A DNA stretch of 64,000 nucleotides from Paenibacillus dendritiformis (GCF_015845845.1 NZ_LDIG01000133.1:1-64000); one strand, 5' to 3'; shown: positions 36,160 to 44,653, counted from the stretch's first letter. Numbers and translations: made by a program. The notes: a model not told the origin generated them from the sequence alone.

Positions 36160-36756
36160 ATGAACATCGGATTAACCGGCGGCATTGCGTCGGGGAAAAG
36201 CACCGTCTCCCGTCTGCTCGTGGAACGGGGCGCTCTCCTTGTTGATGCTGACCGGATTGCCAGGGAGATCGTGCTTCCTGGCAGTCCCGCGTTAGATCAG
36301 ATCGCGGAACGGTTCGGAGCGGACATGCTGCTGCCGGACGGCTCGCTTGACCGCAAACGGCTTGGAAACGTTGTATTTGCCAATGCAGCCGAGCGGAAAG
36401 CGCTTGAAGAGATTACCCATCCGGCCATCCGGCAGGAGATGATGACGCAGATGCGCCGGCTGGAGGAAGAGCATCCGCAATCCCTTGTTGTCGTGGACGT
36501 GCCGCTGCTGTACGAGTCCGGCTTGACCGATCGCTTCGAGGAGATCGTCGTCGTCTACGTCCCGAAAGAGATTCAATTGGAGCGCTTGATGCGGCGGGAC
36601 GGGTTAACCGAAGCGGAAGCGTCCGAACGGCTTCGCTCTCAGTGGGACATTGAGATGAAGCGGGAACGGGCGGATTACGTCATCGACAACAGCAAGGGAA
36701 TAGAAGAGACTCGGCAGCAGGTGGAACAGTTCTTGCTTCAGAAAGGCTTGCTATGA
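36160..36756 (+). CDS. coaE: Dephospho-CoA kinase
   Basis: Last step of coenzyme A synthesis, phosphorylating the 3'-hydroxyl of dephospho-CoA. The 198-residue protein has the P-loop GLTGGIASGKSTVSRLL, the DADRIAREIVLPG substrate region, VVDVPLLYESGL and the lid-type RRDGLTEAEASERLRSQ. GAGGTGAAGGC precedes the ATG. Its stop overlaps the start of the transglycosylase gene by four bases (ATGA), so the two are translationally coupled. Confidence 0.96.
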   Translation: MNIGLTGGIASGKSTVSRLLVERGALLVDADRIAREIVLPGSPALDQIAERFGADMLLPDGSLDRKRLGNVVFANAAERKALEEITHPAIRQEMMTQMRRLEEEHPQSLVVVDVPLLYESGLTDRFEEIVVVYVPKEIQLERLMRRDGLTEAEASERLRSQWDIEMKRERADYVIDNSKGIEETRQQVEQFLLQKGLL

Positions 36757-37337
36757 GCCGAATCATGAATCTGATGCGGAAGAAGCGTTTTTTGCTCGTT
36801 CTCTTTCTCGGGTTTCTATTTATATTATTCGTACAATCGCAATGGCTGGGCCGCTGGATGTATCCGATTCCATATGAGGAAGAGATTCGGAAGCATGCAG
36901 CCAAGTATAAGATTGATCCGCTGCTCGTAGCGGCGATCATTCGGGTAGAGACGAATTATCAGGCTGGGCAGGAATCCCGGAAGGGCGCCATCGGCGTGAT
37001 GCAGTTGATGCCGGAGACCGCCTCGTGGGCGATGGAGCAGCTCGATCTGGATACGCAATGGACGATGGAGGAATTGAAGTACGAGATCGACCCGAACATT
37101 CATATCGGCACCTGGTATTTGCAATCGCTGCATAAGCAGTTCAATGGCAATTGGATTGCGGCGATCGCGGCGTATAACGCCGGTCCGGGCAATGTAAGCA
37201 AATGGCTCCGCAACAAGACATGGGACGGGCGATACGAGACCGTGAAGCAGCAGATTCCTTATGGGGAAACGAAGCTGTACGTACAGCGCGTAATCCATTA
37301 TTATGATAAGTATCAGGACGTCTATGGTGGGAAATGA
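36753..37337 (+). CDS. Membrane-anchored lytic transglycosylase (SLT family)
   Basis: A 194-residue peptidoglycan-cleaving enzyme. An N-terminal signal anchor (FLLVLFLGFLFILFVQSQW) precedes a soluble-lytic-transglycosylase domain: catalytic glutamate in AAIIRVETNYQ, GAIGVMQLMPETASW, and AAYNAGPGNVSKWL. The start codon overlaps the coaE stop. In Bacillus gapB and speD occupy the region after coaE; here this cell-wall enzyme does. It may be a sporulation or growth autolysin; sequence alone does not say which. Confidence 0.92.
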   Translation: MSRIMNLMRKKRFLLVLFLGFLFILFVQSQWLGRWMYPIPYEEEIRKHAAKYKIDPLLVAAIIRVETNYQAGQESRKGAIGVMQLMPETASWAMEQLDLDTQWTMEELKYEIDPNIHIGTWYLQSLHKQFNGNWIAAIAAYNAGPGNVSKWLRNKTWDGRYETVKQQIPYGETKLYVQRVIHYYDKYQDVYGGK

Positions 37338-37340
37338 ATA

Positions 37341-37381
37341 AGCATCGGACAAGCCGAGGGTTACCGGCTTGCTCCGATGCT
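37341..37381. terminator. Bidirectional terminator between transglycosylase and SASP genes
   Basis: AGCATCGGA (37341-37349) with TCCGATGCT (37373-37381) and inner AAGCCG (37351-37356) with CGGCTT (37365-37370). It lies just outside the stop codons of two convergent genes. Confidence 0.7.
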
Positions 37382-37390
37382 CGTAATGCC

Positions 37391-37612
37391 TTATTTGAAT
37401 TGTCCTGCTAGTTGTTGCTCCGCGATTTGAACCAGGCGCTTCGTGATGTATCCCCCGATCGAACCGGTGTCGCGGGTTGCCATGTTGCCATAATATCCGT
37501 CTTGCGGAATGGCAATGCCCAATTCTTGAGCGATCTCGAACTTCATTTGCTCGAGAGCTGCAGTTGCTTGAGGTACAACCAGGTTGTTGCTGGAACGGTT
37601 GTTTTGGGCCAT
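37391..37612 (-). CDS. Alpha/beta-type small acid-soluble spore protein
   Basis: A 73-residue DNA-coating protein of dormant spores, protecting DNA from UV and heat. The two conserved blocks are visible: LVVPQATAALEQMKFEIAQELGI (with the GPR protease site region EIAQELG) and GGYITKRLVQIAEQQLAG. The ribosome-binding site is a perfect AAGGAGGTGA before ATG 37612. Such genes are normally expressed from a sigma-G promoter in the forespore. Its presence is direct evidence for a spore former. Confidence 0.96.
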   Translation of the reverse strand: MAQNNRSSNNLVVPQATAALEQMKFEIAQELGIAIPQDGYYGNMATRDTGSIGGYITKRLVQIAEQQLAGQFK

Positions 37613-37733
37613 ATCTATTCACCTCCTTATGGTTGGTAATTGTATTGTGTGCATTCTCGCTAAGTTCATTACAGGTAACGACTGGTATTTTCGATAACAA
37701 CCGAGTTGATCGGGAAGAAGGGAGGAACACCAT

Positions 37734-38207
37734 TTGAAATGTCCTTTTTGTGACCATCTTGGAACGAAAGTGCTGGATTCCCGGCCTGCCAATGATAACA
37801 AGTCCATCCGGAGGAGAAGGGAATGCGAGCTGTGCAGCCGGCGGTTCACGACCTTTGAAATGGTTGAAGAGACGCCGCTGATTGTCATTAAGAAGGATGG
37901 AAGCCGAGAGGAGTTCAGCCGCGACAAGATGCTGCGAGGCCTGATCCGGGCTTGTGAGAAAAGGCCGGTCTCGGTGGAGCGGCTGGAGATGATAGCGTCG
38001 GAAGTGGAGAAGCAGCTCCGCAATACGGCTCATGCCGAAGTAGAGAGCCGCATTATCGGCGAGCGGGTGATGGAGCAATTGTATCCGGTCGATGAAGTGG
38101 CCTATGTCCGATTTGCTTCCGTATACCGCCAGTTCAAGGATATCAATATGTTTATGAAGGAACTTACCCACTTGCTGTCCAAAAATTCTTTAGGGGAGCA
38201 TTCATGA
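37734..38207 (+). CDS. nrdR: Ribonucleotide reductase repressor NrdR
   Basis: A 157-residue nucleotide-sensing repressor of ribonucleotide reductase genes. The N-terminal zinc ribbon has cysteines in [13 protein letters not shown] and [12 protein letters not shown]; the ATP-cone follows with [20 protein letters not shown]. The start is TTG 37734 preceded by GAAGGGAGGAACACC. Position downstream of the polA-coaE region matches Bacillus ytcG. A terminator hairpin (38210-38237) follows. Confidence 0.96.
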   Translation: MKCPFCDHLGTKVLDSRPANDNKSIRRRRECELCSRRFTTFEMVEETPLIVIKKDGSREEFSRDKMLRGLIRACEKRPVSVERLEMIASEVEKQLRNTAHAEVESRIIGERVMEQLYPVDEVAYVRFASVYRQFKDINMFMKELTHLLSKNSLGEHS

Positions 38208-38209
38208 AA

Positions 38210-38244
38210 AACCCGCATCTTAGAACCCTTGCGGGTTCTTTCTT
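38210..38244 (+). terminator. Terminator after nrdR
   Basis: AACCCGC (38210-38216) and GCGGGTT (38231-38237) followed by CTTTCTTG. Confidence 0.7.
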
Positions 38245-38298
38245 GTAGACATAACAAAAAGAACATCTTCATCCAGATGTTCTCGAGTGTAGCTATGA

Positions 38299-38373
38299 TG
38301 GTGGAGCATAGCGGATTCGAACCGCTGACCTCTTCACTGCCAGTGAAGCGTTCTCCCCCTGAACTAATGCCCC
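38299..38373 (-). tRNA. tRNA-Ala (anticodon GGC)
   Basis: Read on the minus strand the gene folds into a complete cloverleaf. The acceptor stem is GGGGCAT with ATGCTCC (one G-U pair). The D arm is GTTC with GAAC. The anticodon stem is CTTCA with TGAAG around loop CTGGCAG (anticodon GGC). The T arm has GGTTCGAATCC, and ACCA is encoded at the 3' end (38299-38302). Length is 75 bases. It stands alone between nrdR and a small minus-strand gene. Confidence 0.92.
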
Positions 38374-38428
38374 GTTACCTGTTACATTGTACCACAGACA
38401 TGCCTCGATTGCAACAGGATTTATTCAA

Positions 38429-38683
38429 TTATTCGGCGAGCATGTCGGATAAATGAACTTGGCTGTCAATTTGTTCCGCGAAGCGGTTCAGACATGAGCA
38501 AATGAAGTCTTTTCTGCATACGGGACAAGGAATGGAGAGCAAGCGGCTGATCGTAATTGCTCCTTTATTGTAGATGACGCGGCATTGAGTGCCATCCTGC
38601 AATTTCACTTTGACTTGATACAGGTTGTCTTCATCATTGCGCTCAATTAACGTCTTTTCCTTTACAATCGGTTGGTAGTTCAC
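38429..38683 (-). CDS. Small cysteine-containing hypothetical protein
   Basis: An 84-residue protein with GTG start 38683, seven bases after GAGCAGGTGA. The first half (VKVKLQDGTQCRVIYNKGAI) looks like small beta strands; the second has CPVCRKDFICSC, a probable zinc-binding knuckle. I do not recognise the family. It may be a small nucleic-acid-binding protein. It is transcribed in the same direction as the tRNA gene and lies upstream of it. Confidence 0.55.
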   Translation of the reverse strand: MNYQPIVKEKTLIERNDEDNLYQVKVKLQDGTQCRVIYNKGAITISRLLSIPCPVCRKDFICSCLNRFAEQIDSQVHLSDMLAE

Positions 38684-38852
38684 GGGTAGGTCACCTGCTC
38701 CCTTTAGTTTTTTTTGCATTTTACATCTTAATGTCTTTTTATTGCCTTTGTCAATTTATTTGTGTACAGCACGCGAAATGTTTTTCTTTGCGGAACTGGA
38801 TTTTTTTGCTGTAATAGAGGGAGAACGTTTCCATTGCGGAGGTGAAGCTTGA

Positions 38853-39755
38853 ATGGATCGGAATGTACATACCGAACCCCGGGAAAAGCCGAAGGCCATA
38901 ATGCCGGATCCGATCATTTGGCCTACGGCGATGCCGTACCTCGTGTCGACGACGGAAGGCGTGAGTCCGGGCTTTCAACGGCTCCATTGGCATCGGGAAC
39001 TGGAGATTAATTATATCCGGGGCGGAACAGGATTTTATGTGATCAATGGCGTCAAATATCAGCTTCAAGCAGGAGATATTATCCTCATTAATGGACAGGA
39101 CCTGCATCGCGCCTTCGAGACGGATCATCTGGTCATCGACGTTCATATGTTCGATCCCGGGATGCTGGCCATGGAGATGCGCTATGACCATGATTTGCTC
39201 CGCCCGTTCCGGGAACAGGGCGTACAGTTCACCAATCTGCTCAACCGGGACATGCCTGTATATGATGAATTGATTGCGATTCTCCTCAATATGAAGGAGG
39301 AGATGGATATGAGGGCTCCGTCTTACGCCTCGGTCATCCGGGCGCAATTGACGCGCTTTCTCGCGCTCGTGAACCGCCACGGCGCTATCTCGGAAGGGGA
39401 GCCGGCTCCGGTGAAGCACCGCGGAATTCATGCGCTGAAGGAGCTGATTGTAACGATGGAGCTCAATCTGGCATACCCGTGGACACTGAAGGAATTGGCC
39501 GAGCTGACCCATTTGAGTCCGTCCCGGTTCAGCGCCTTGTTCCAGCAGGCCGTCGGTACGTCGCCGCTTGATTATCTTATCCAACTCCGGCTGACCCAAG
39601 CGGTTCATTTATTGGAATCGTCGGATGAGAAAATTATTGATATTGCATCAGAATGCGGATTTCGCAATTTATCGAATTTCAACCGTCTGTTCCGGCAGCT
39701 ATTTGGTGTGTCGCCAAGTGAAATTCGCAACCAGCGAACAAAGAAAAAACAGTAA
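38853..39755 (+). CDS. AraC-family transcriptional regulator
   Basis: A 300-residue regulator with an N-terminal cupin-like sensor (HRELEINYIRGGTGFYVINGVKYQLQAGD split as HWHRELEINYIRGG and YQLQAGDIILINGQDLHR) and a C-terminal double HTH: YPWTLKELAELTHLSPSRFSALF and DEKIIDIASECGFRNLSNFNRLF. GGAGGTGA lies seven bases before ATG 38853. It precedes a sugar kinase and a GH4 glucosidase in the same direction, so it is probably their activator; the ligand is likely a beta-glucoside or chitobiose-type sugar. Confidence 0.92.
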   Translation: MDRNVHTEPREKPKAIMPDPIIWPTAMPYLVSTTEGVSPGFQRLHWHRELEINYIRGGTGFYVINGVKYQLQAGDIILINGQDLHRAFETDHLVIDVHMFDPGMLAMEMRYDHDLLRPFREQGVQFTNLLNRDMPVYDELIAILLNMKEEMDMRAPSYASVIRAQLTRFLALVNRHGAISEGEPAPVKHRGIHALKELIVTMELNLAYPWTLKELAELTHLSPSRFSALFQQAVGTSPLDYLIQLRLTQAVHLLESSDEKIIDIASECGFRNLSNFNRLFRQLFGVSPSEIRNQRTKKKQ

Positions 39756-39891
39756 AATCATATTAGTTTACACGAGATTAGTAGTAGTTAATGGGGGAAA
39801 TCAAATTGTAAAGTAGGGATATAGCACAAATGATGTATTCGCACATGAAGGTGCGGAGGGGTGCATATGCAGATGAATGGGAGAGAACTCG

Positions 39892-40863
39892 ATGAGCATC
39901 TACTTGGGAGTCGACGCAGGAGGGAGCAAGACGCACGCCCTGCTGGTCGATGCGGAGGGGAATGTGCTGGGCACAGGCCTATCCGGCAACGGAAACCATC
40001 AGATTGACCGGGACGGGGCTGCCCGCAATATTCGCGCCGCTTGTGAAGCTGCGCTTGCATCGGCCGGATTGAGGCATGAGGATGTAACCTATGCCTACTT
40101 CGGGTTGGCCGGGGCCGATCGCGAGCCGGATTACGTCATCCTGCGGCCGATGATTGCGGAGTTGGGCTTCGCCAAGCACGCGATTGCCTGCGACACGATG
40201 ATCGGCATGCGAGCAGGCACGGATCGTCCATATGGCGGCGTTATTATTAGCGGTACGGGCTTCAACAGCGCCGCTCGCAACCGCCAAGGCGAGGAATTGC
40301 AGTATGGAGGCTTTGGCCATCTGTTCGGCGACGGATTCGGCGCAGGATCAAGCCTGGCGGTATTGGCGTTCCGGGCGGTCATTCGAGAGTGGGACGGCCG
40401 GGGGGACAAGACGGGACTCACGCCGCTTGTTCTTAAGGAAATGAATTACAGAACCGTGGAGGCTATGTATACCGATGTGCTCGATAATGGCGTGCCCGTG
40501 CCGCGGGATCTGGTCAAATGCTTGTTCGAAGCGGCAGCTCAGGGCGATGCCGTCGCGCGGCGCATTTTGGAGGAGGAAGGAACAGAGCTTGGCAATGCGG
40601 TCAATGCGCTGATTCGCCGGTTGAATATGACGGATGACGAATTTGATGTCGTCCTTATCGGGAGCGTGTTAATGCGGGGCAAAGGCTCTTTTCTTCAAGA
40701 TGCGGTCGCCCGGGAAGTGAGCCGGGTGGCGCCCAAGGCCCGTTGCGTCCGGCTGCAATCGGATCCGGTCGTGGGAGCGGTGCTGAGCGCGATGGATGAA
40801 GCGGGAGTCATCATCAGCCCGGAGCTGGACGCACGTCTCAAGTCGTTCACTTTTCCCGGATAA
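39892..40863 (+). CDS. BadF/N-acetylglucosamine-kinase-type sugar kinase
   Basis: A 323-residue ASKHA-superfamily kinase. The phosphate-binding loop GVDAGGSKTHALLVDAEG is N-terminal, followed by LAGADREPDY, SGTGFNSAARN and FGHLFGDGFGAGSSLA. This is the BadF/BcrA/N-acetylglucosamine kinase group, so it probably phosphorylates an amino sugar or glucoside with ATP. ATG 39892 follows GGGAGAG. It ends about 50 bases before a GH4 enzyme that acts on 6-phospho-glycosides, suggesting a pathway in which uptake is not by PTS and phosphorylation is intracellular. Confidence 0.82.
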   Translation: MSIYLGVDAGGSKTHALLVDAEGNVLGTGLSGNGNHQIDRDGAARNIRAACEAALASAGLRHEDVTYAYFGLAGADREPDYVILRPMIAELGFAKHAIACDTMIGMRAGTDRPYGGVIISGTGFNSAARNRQGEELQYGGFGHLFGDGFGAGSSLAVLAFRAVIREWDGRGDKTGLTPLVLKEMNYRTVEAMYTDVLDNGVPVPRDLVKCLFEAAAQGDAVARRILEEEGTELGNAVNALIRRLNMTDDEFDVVLIGSVLMRGKGSFLQDAVAREVSRVAPKARCVRLQSDPVVGAVLSAMDEAGVIISPELDARLKSFTFPG

Positions 40864-40916
40864 GCTTCGATCATAAGTTAAAGCGATTTGCTTTTCAAAA
40901 TGAAGGAGGTACCCAC

Positions 40917-42224
40917 ATGGGACACAACAACGGGTTGAAAATTGCAGTAATTGGCGGGGGCTCTTCGTATACACCGGAGATCGTGGAAGGTTTCATTCGC
41001 AACTATGCGCAAATGCCGATCCGCGAATTGTGGCTGGTCGATATCGAACAAGGCAAGCATAAGCTGGATATTGTCGGCAATCTGGCAAAGCGTATGGTCG
41101 AGGAATCGGGCTGCCCAATTGATGTCCATCTTACGCTGGACCGGGAGCGCGCGATTGAAGGAGCCGATTTCGTCACGACGCAAATGCGAGTCGGTCTGCT
41201 CGAAGCCCGGAAGCGGGACGAGCATATTCCGATTCAGCATGGGGTTATCGGTCAGGAGACGACAGGCCCAGGGGGGATGATGAAGGCGCTGCGAACCATT
41301 CCCGTCCTGTTGGAGATCTGCCGTGACATTGAACGGTTGGCGCCCAATGCCTGGATGCTCAACTTCACCAACCCGGCAGGCATCGTGACCGAAGCGGTGG
41401 CGAAGCATAGCCGGGTCCGTTCGATCGGATTATGCAACTCGCCGATTCACGTCAAGAAATTCCTTTCTGCGGAATATGGAGTGTCCGAAGCCGAGGTGCT
41501 GCCGGAATTCGTCGGGATCAACCATCTTCATTGGGTTACTTCGGCTGCCGTCAAGGGAGAGGAGAAGCTTCCGGAGCTGTTGGCCGGAGGGAAAGCGTAT
41601 AATGCGAAGAACGTGCCGACAACGGGCTGGGATCCGGAATTCCTGGTCTCCCTGGGAGCGATTCCAACGTATTATTTGAAATATTACTACCAGACAGACG
41701 AAATGTTCGAGGAAATGAAGGAATCGCTGGCGAAGAACGGAACTCGCGCCGACGTCGTCAGCCGCGTCGAGACGGAATTGTTCGAGCTGTACAAGGATGA
41801 ATCCCTCCGGGAGAAGCCGAAGCAGTTGGAGCAACGCGGCGGCGCTTATTATTCGGAAGCCGCAGTCAATCTGATGAACTCCATCTACAATGACAGGCAC
41901 GATATCCAGACATTGAACGTGCTAAACGGAAACATTTACGATTTCCTGCCGGCAGACGCGAGCATCGAGGTGAATTGCGTCGTCACGAAGCAAGGCCCGA
42001 TTCCGCTGCCGCCGCGCTGGGTTCCGGAACATATCAAAGGCCTGCTGCATGCGGTGAAGACCTATGAGCAGTTGACGATTGAAGCGGCAGTCACCGGAGA
42101 TCGAGGAATTGCGCTGCAAGCAATGGTTCATCATCCGCTTGTCCCTTCCGTCCGCGTGGCGAAGGCGCTTCTGAATGAGATGCTGGAAGCGAATCGAGCG
42201 TATTTGCCGCAATTTTTCAAATAA
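40917..42224 (+). CDS. 6-phospho-beta-glucosidase, glycoside hydrolase family 4
   Basis: A 435-residue GH4 enzyme; these use NAD+ and a divalent metal in a redox-assisted hydrolysis of 6-phospho-glycosides. The NAD loop is AVIGGGSSYTPEIVEGF; metal and substrate residues are in MRVGLLEARKRDE, NFTNPAGIVTEA, the GLCNSPIH cysteine and GINHLHW histidine. It resembles LicH/ChbF-type enzymes. TGAAGGAGGTACCCAC precedes ATG 40917. No PTS genes are in this locus, so the phosphorylated substrate is probably made by the preceding kinase or imported elsewhere. Confidence 0.92.
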   Translation: MGHNNGLKIAVIGGGSSYTPEIVEGFIRNYAQMPIRELWLVDIEQGKHKLDIVGNLAKRMVEESGCPIDVHLTLDRERAIEGADFVTTQMRVGLLEARKRDEHIPIQHGVIGQETTGPGGMMKALRTIPVLLEICRDIERLAPNAWMLNFTNPAGIVTEAVAKHSRVRSIGLCNSPIHVKKFLSAEYGVSEAEVLPEFVGINHLHWVTSAAVKGEEKLPELLAGGKAYNAKNVPTTGWDPEFLVSLGAIPTYYLKYYYQTDEMFEEMKESLAKNGTRADVVSRVETELFELYKDESLREKPKQLEQRGGAYYSEAAVNLMNSIYNDRHDIQTLNVLNGNIYDFLPADASIEVNCVVTKQGPIPLPPRWVPEHIKGLLHAVKTYEQLTIEAAVTGDRGIALQAMVHHPLVPSVRVAKALLNEMLEANRAYLPQFFK

Positions 42225-42241
42225 TAATCACATCTATGCCG

Positions 42242-42283
42242 ATACGGGCCGTGTCTCCTGGCGGAGGGCGGTCCGTATTTTTT
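42242..42283 (+). terminator. Terminator after the GH4 gene
   Basis: ATACGGGCCG (42242-42251) pairs with CGGTCCGTAT (42269-42278) with one G-T pair, then TTTTTTG. Confidence 0.85.
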
Positions 42284-42366
42284 TGTCAGGACGGAATCTT
42301 GCCGTGGCGGGATGGACAAGACCTTGCATACGATAATGTATCACGCAGCAAGAGGAGGTTGGTCCT

Positions 42367-42765
42367 ATGAGACAGCTTGCTCTGAACAGCTTAAGCGGGC
42401 TCTTCGGGGGAATTGTCGCTTTCCTGTTCGGCACCTGGAACCCGTTGTTATCGCTTTTTATCATCGCTATCGCTATTGATTATATCTCCGGCATCGCCGC
42501 ATCGCTGCGGGAAGGCAAGGGCTTAAGCAGTGAAGTCGGGTTCTGGGGCCTGACCCGCAAAGGGTTGATGCTATTTATCGTCATTTTGGCGCATCATGTG
42601 GATACGGTCTTCGGCACCGTGTGGATACGGGAAGGCGCCATCAGCTTTTACCTTGCGAACGAGCTCGTCTCCATCGTGGAAAACTATGGCCGTCTTGGTC
42701 TTCCGCTTCCGCCGAAGCTTCGAAAATTCATCGCATCCCTCAAAAATAACGAGGATAAACAATAA
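42367..42765 (+). CDS. Phage-holin-family (TcdE/UtxA-like) membrane protein
   Basis: A 132-residue protein with three or four membrane segments (GIVAFLFGTWNPLLSLFIIAIAIDYISGI and LMLFIVILAHHVDTVFG split across them) and the holin-4-family pattern DYISGIAASLREGKGLSSEVGFWGLTRKG. In phages such proteins release lysins; chromosomal copies are associated with toxin or enzyme export. GAGGAGG precedes ATG 42367. No lysin or phage gene is adjacent, so it is an orphan. About 200 bases of non-coding sequence follow. Confidence 0.85.
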   Translation: MRQLALNSLSGLFGGIVAFLFGTWNPLLSLFIIAIAIDYISGIAASLREGKGLSSEVGFWGLTRKGLMLFIVILAHHVDTVFGTVWIREGAISFYLANELVSIVENYGRLGLPLPPKLRKFIASLKNNEDKQ

Positions 42766-42975
42766 TTCACGGAAATGTCAAGAGAGCTGAAGCGTTTCCG
42801 TCGGATGAAATCTCGAAAATACGGCAAAAATAAAGAAAATACTCTTTTCGTTCATCAATTCGTCACAAAGTTCAAAAATGATTTAGAAAATTTCAAGTTA
42901 GGGTTGAGAGATTCAGGAAAGATTTTGTAATATAAAAGGTGACGAATGTAACTGACAAAGGGGCGTATGACTGTT

Positions 42976-43353
42976 ATGCAAAAATGGGCAATGTTCACAT
43001 TGTTCAGCATCGCGTGCGTATTCGCCATCGGATTGTTGCTCTTCAACATGCCGAAGGCAGAGCAAGAAGAAGCAGCTCCAGAAGGCGTTAAGCTTGTCAA
43101 GATCGTAGCGAGCAATGATTTTACGTTCGATCAGGCCGAATATAAGGTCAAGGCTGGGGAAAAGGTCCGCCTGAAGCTGGTGAATGAATCCGGTTTTCAC
43201 GGTGCTGCCATTGAAGATTTCAAGATTGATTTGAAAGACGGTCAGATGGAAAAGGACTTTGTTTTCGATAAGCCGGGGAAATATTTAATTCACTGTTCAG
43301 TCATGTGTGGTACAGGTCATGATGATATGAAATCTTATTTGATCGTGGAATAA
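42976..43353 (+). CDS. Membrane-anchored CuA-type cupredoxin (cytochrome c oxidase subunit II-like)
   Basis: A 125-residue protein: one N-terminal membrane anchor (MFTLFSIACVFAIGLLLF) and a single cupredoxin domain facing outside. The tail CSVMCGTGHDDM has the full CuA pattern CxxxCxxxHxxM, and an upstream histidine (ESGFHGAAIED) could complete the site. No oxidase genes are nearby. ATG 42967 is also possible; AAAGGGG (42957-42963) lies three bases before it or twelve before 42976. It may carry electrons or move copper to an oxidase. A terminator follows. Confidence 0.85.
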   Translation: MQKWAMFTLFSIACVFAIGLLLFNMPKAEQEEAAPEGVKLVKIVASNDFTFDQAEYKVKAGEKVRLKLVNESGFHGAAIEDFKIDLKDGQMEKDFVFDKPGKYLIHCSVMCGTGHDDMKSYLIVE

Positions 43354-43367
43354 GCAAGTTTTTCAGG

Positions 43368-43396
43368 AAAAGGGGCTGGCGGGCTCCTTTTTTTGT
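43368..43396 (+). terminator. Terminator after the CuA cupredoxin gene
   Basis: AAAAGGGGC (43368-43376) with GCTCCTTTT (43383-43391), then TTTTG. Confidence 0.65.
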
Positions 43397-43466
43397 GCTT
43401 GCGAATCATGTCCAGCTTCGATATGCTGTCTGTGACAGCGTCTGACAGAGAAGGGAGAGGCTAGCG

Positions 43467-43889
43467 ATGTATTATGTGAAGACCGCACAGATCGAGGAAC
43501 GCTTGAATATGGTTCCCGAAATCGTGGAAGCCGCGAATGCGATACGAAACGGATGGGATGGAAGCCTGACCGCATCCTATGCACAAGAACGGGCGCTACA
43601 TATCGCCATAGAGCTGATTACCGATGTAGGCAGTCTGCTGATTGACGGATTTATGATGAGGGATGCCAGCAGCTATGAAGACATCGTAGAGATTTTATCG
43701 CAAGAGGGAGCCATACCGGAGCGGCTGCATGACGGCCTGCTCGGCCTCGTTCGGCTTCGCAAACCGCTCGTCCAGGATTACGCTGCCTGGAAGAGAGGGG
43801 AACTCCATCCCGCCCTGGCGGAGCTGCCGGAGCTGTTGCCGCCGTTCGCCGAAGGCGTCCGCCAGTTCATTGCCAAAGAAATGATCTAG
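43467..43889 (+). CDS. DUF86 / HepT-like HEPN protein (YutE-like)
   Basis: A 140-residue helical HEPN protein like B. subtilis YutE. The first helices carry YAQERALHIAIELITDVGSLLIDG, the usual DUF86 core. In active HepT toxins the late motif is R-x4-6-H; here the place reads GLVRLRKPLVQDY, with Gln where His is expected, so RNase activity seems unlikely. No MNT antitoxin gene is next to it. GAGAAGGGAGAGG precedes ATG 43467. It is likely a housekeeping relative rather than a toxin. Confidence 0.8.
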   Translation: MYYVKTAQIEERLNMVPEIVEAANAIRNGWDGSLTASYAQERALHIAIELITDVGSLLIDGFMMRDASSYEDIVEILSQEGAIPERLHDGLLGLVRLRKPLVQDYAAWKRGELHPALAELPELLPPFAEGVRQFIAKEMI

Positions 43890-43952
43890 TCTCGGTCGGC
43901 GGGATAAGATACAATGTCGATACGAAGACAACCCAAATAAAGGTGGTTACTA

Positions 43953-44588
43953 TTGAAACAGTCTGATACGAAAACGTCGACCCGCCAACAGATGCTGATG
44001 CTGCTCAAAACGAATGGAGCGATGTCGGCCGCCCAATTGGCCGTGGAGCTGGACATGACGGAAATGGGCGTGCGCAGGCATCTGTATTCGCTGGAGGAAG
44101 AAGGCCTGCTGGAAACCGAGATGGTGCGCCAGCCGATGGGCCGCCCGCTGCGTACATACCGGCTGTCGACTCAAGGGGATGAACAGTTCCCGAAGCAATA
44201 CCATCAGCTGATTCTGGACTTGCTGAAGGAGATGGAGGTCTGGCCGGAGGAAGAAGGGATTGGGAAGCTGTTCGAGAGCCGCAAGCAGTCGCTAATCCAG
44301 AAGTATGCCCCGCATATGGGCCAATCCAGCCTGGAGGAACGCGTCAAAGCCCTCGGGTCCATTCAGGATCATAACGGATATATGGTCGAGACGGAGCGGG
44401 AAGAAGATGGAAGCTGGCTGTTGCATGAGTACAATTGCCCCATTGCGCAGGTGGCCCAGCATTATAAACAGCCTTGTGCTTGCGAACTGGCGCTCTTCCG
44501 CGAACTGCTGGACGCGGATGTGATCCGCACCGAATGCATCGCGGAGCAGGGCAAGCGCTGCACATACCGGATACGCAAGCGAACTTAA
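43953..44588 (+). CDS. SufR-like iron-sulfur HTH transcriptional regulator
   Basis: A 211-residue regulator with an N-terminal winged helix (TRQQMLMLLKTNGAMSAAQL, then AVELDMTEMGVRRHLYSLEEEGLL) and a C-terminal half with four cysteines (NCPIA, PCACEL, TECIAE, KRCTYRI) arranged like those that hold an Fe-S cluster in SufR and related repressors. The start is TTG 43953, preceded by AAAGGTGG. It probably senses iron-sulfur status or oxidative stress; its targets cannot be read here. A strong terminator follows and then repeat cluster C. Confidence 0.8.
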   Translation: MKQSDTKTSTRQQMLMLLKTNGAMSAAQLAVELDMTEMGVRRHLYSLEEEGLLETEMVRQPMGRPLRTYRLSTQGDEQFPKQYHQLILDLLKEMEVWPEEEGIGKLFESRKQSLIQKYAPHMGQSSLEERVKALGSIQDHNGYMVETEREEDGSWLLHEYNCPIAQVAQHYKQPCACELALFRELLDADVIRTECIAEQGKRCTYRIRKRT

Positions 44589-44591
44589 CCG

Positions 44592-44619
44592 CCGGGAGAG
44601 AACTCCCGGGGGTTTTTTA
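44592..44619 (+). terminator. Terminator after the SufR-like gene
   Basis: CCGGGAG (44592-44598), AGAA, CTCCCGG (44603-44609), then GGGTTTTTT. Confidence 0.88.
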
Positions 44620-44653
44620 TATCCCCGTGCACAGGATGTGGGTGTCCCTGTCC

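Noticed and set aside
42367-42765. Holin-family gene as sign of a prophage
   Set aside because: No lysin, terminase, portal, integrase or attachment repeat is nearby; flanking genes are ordinary chromosomal ones.
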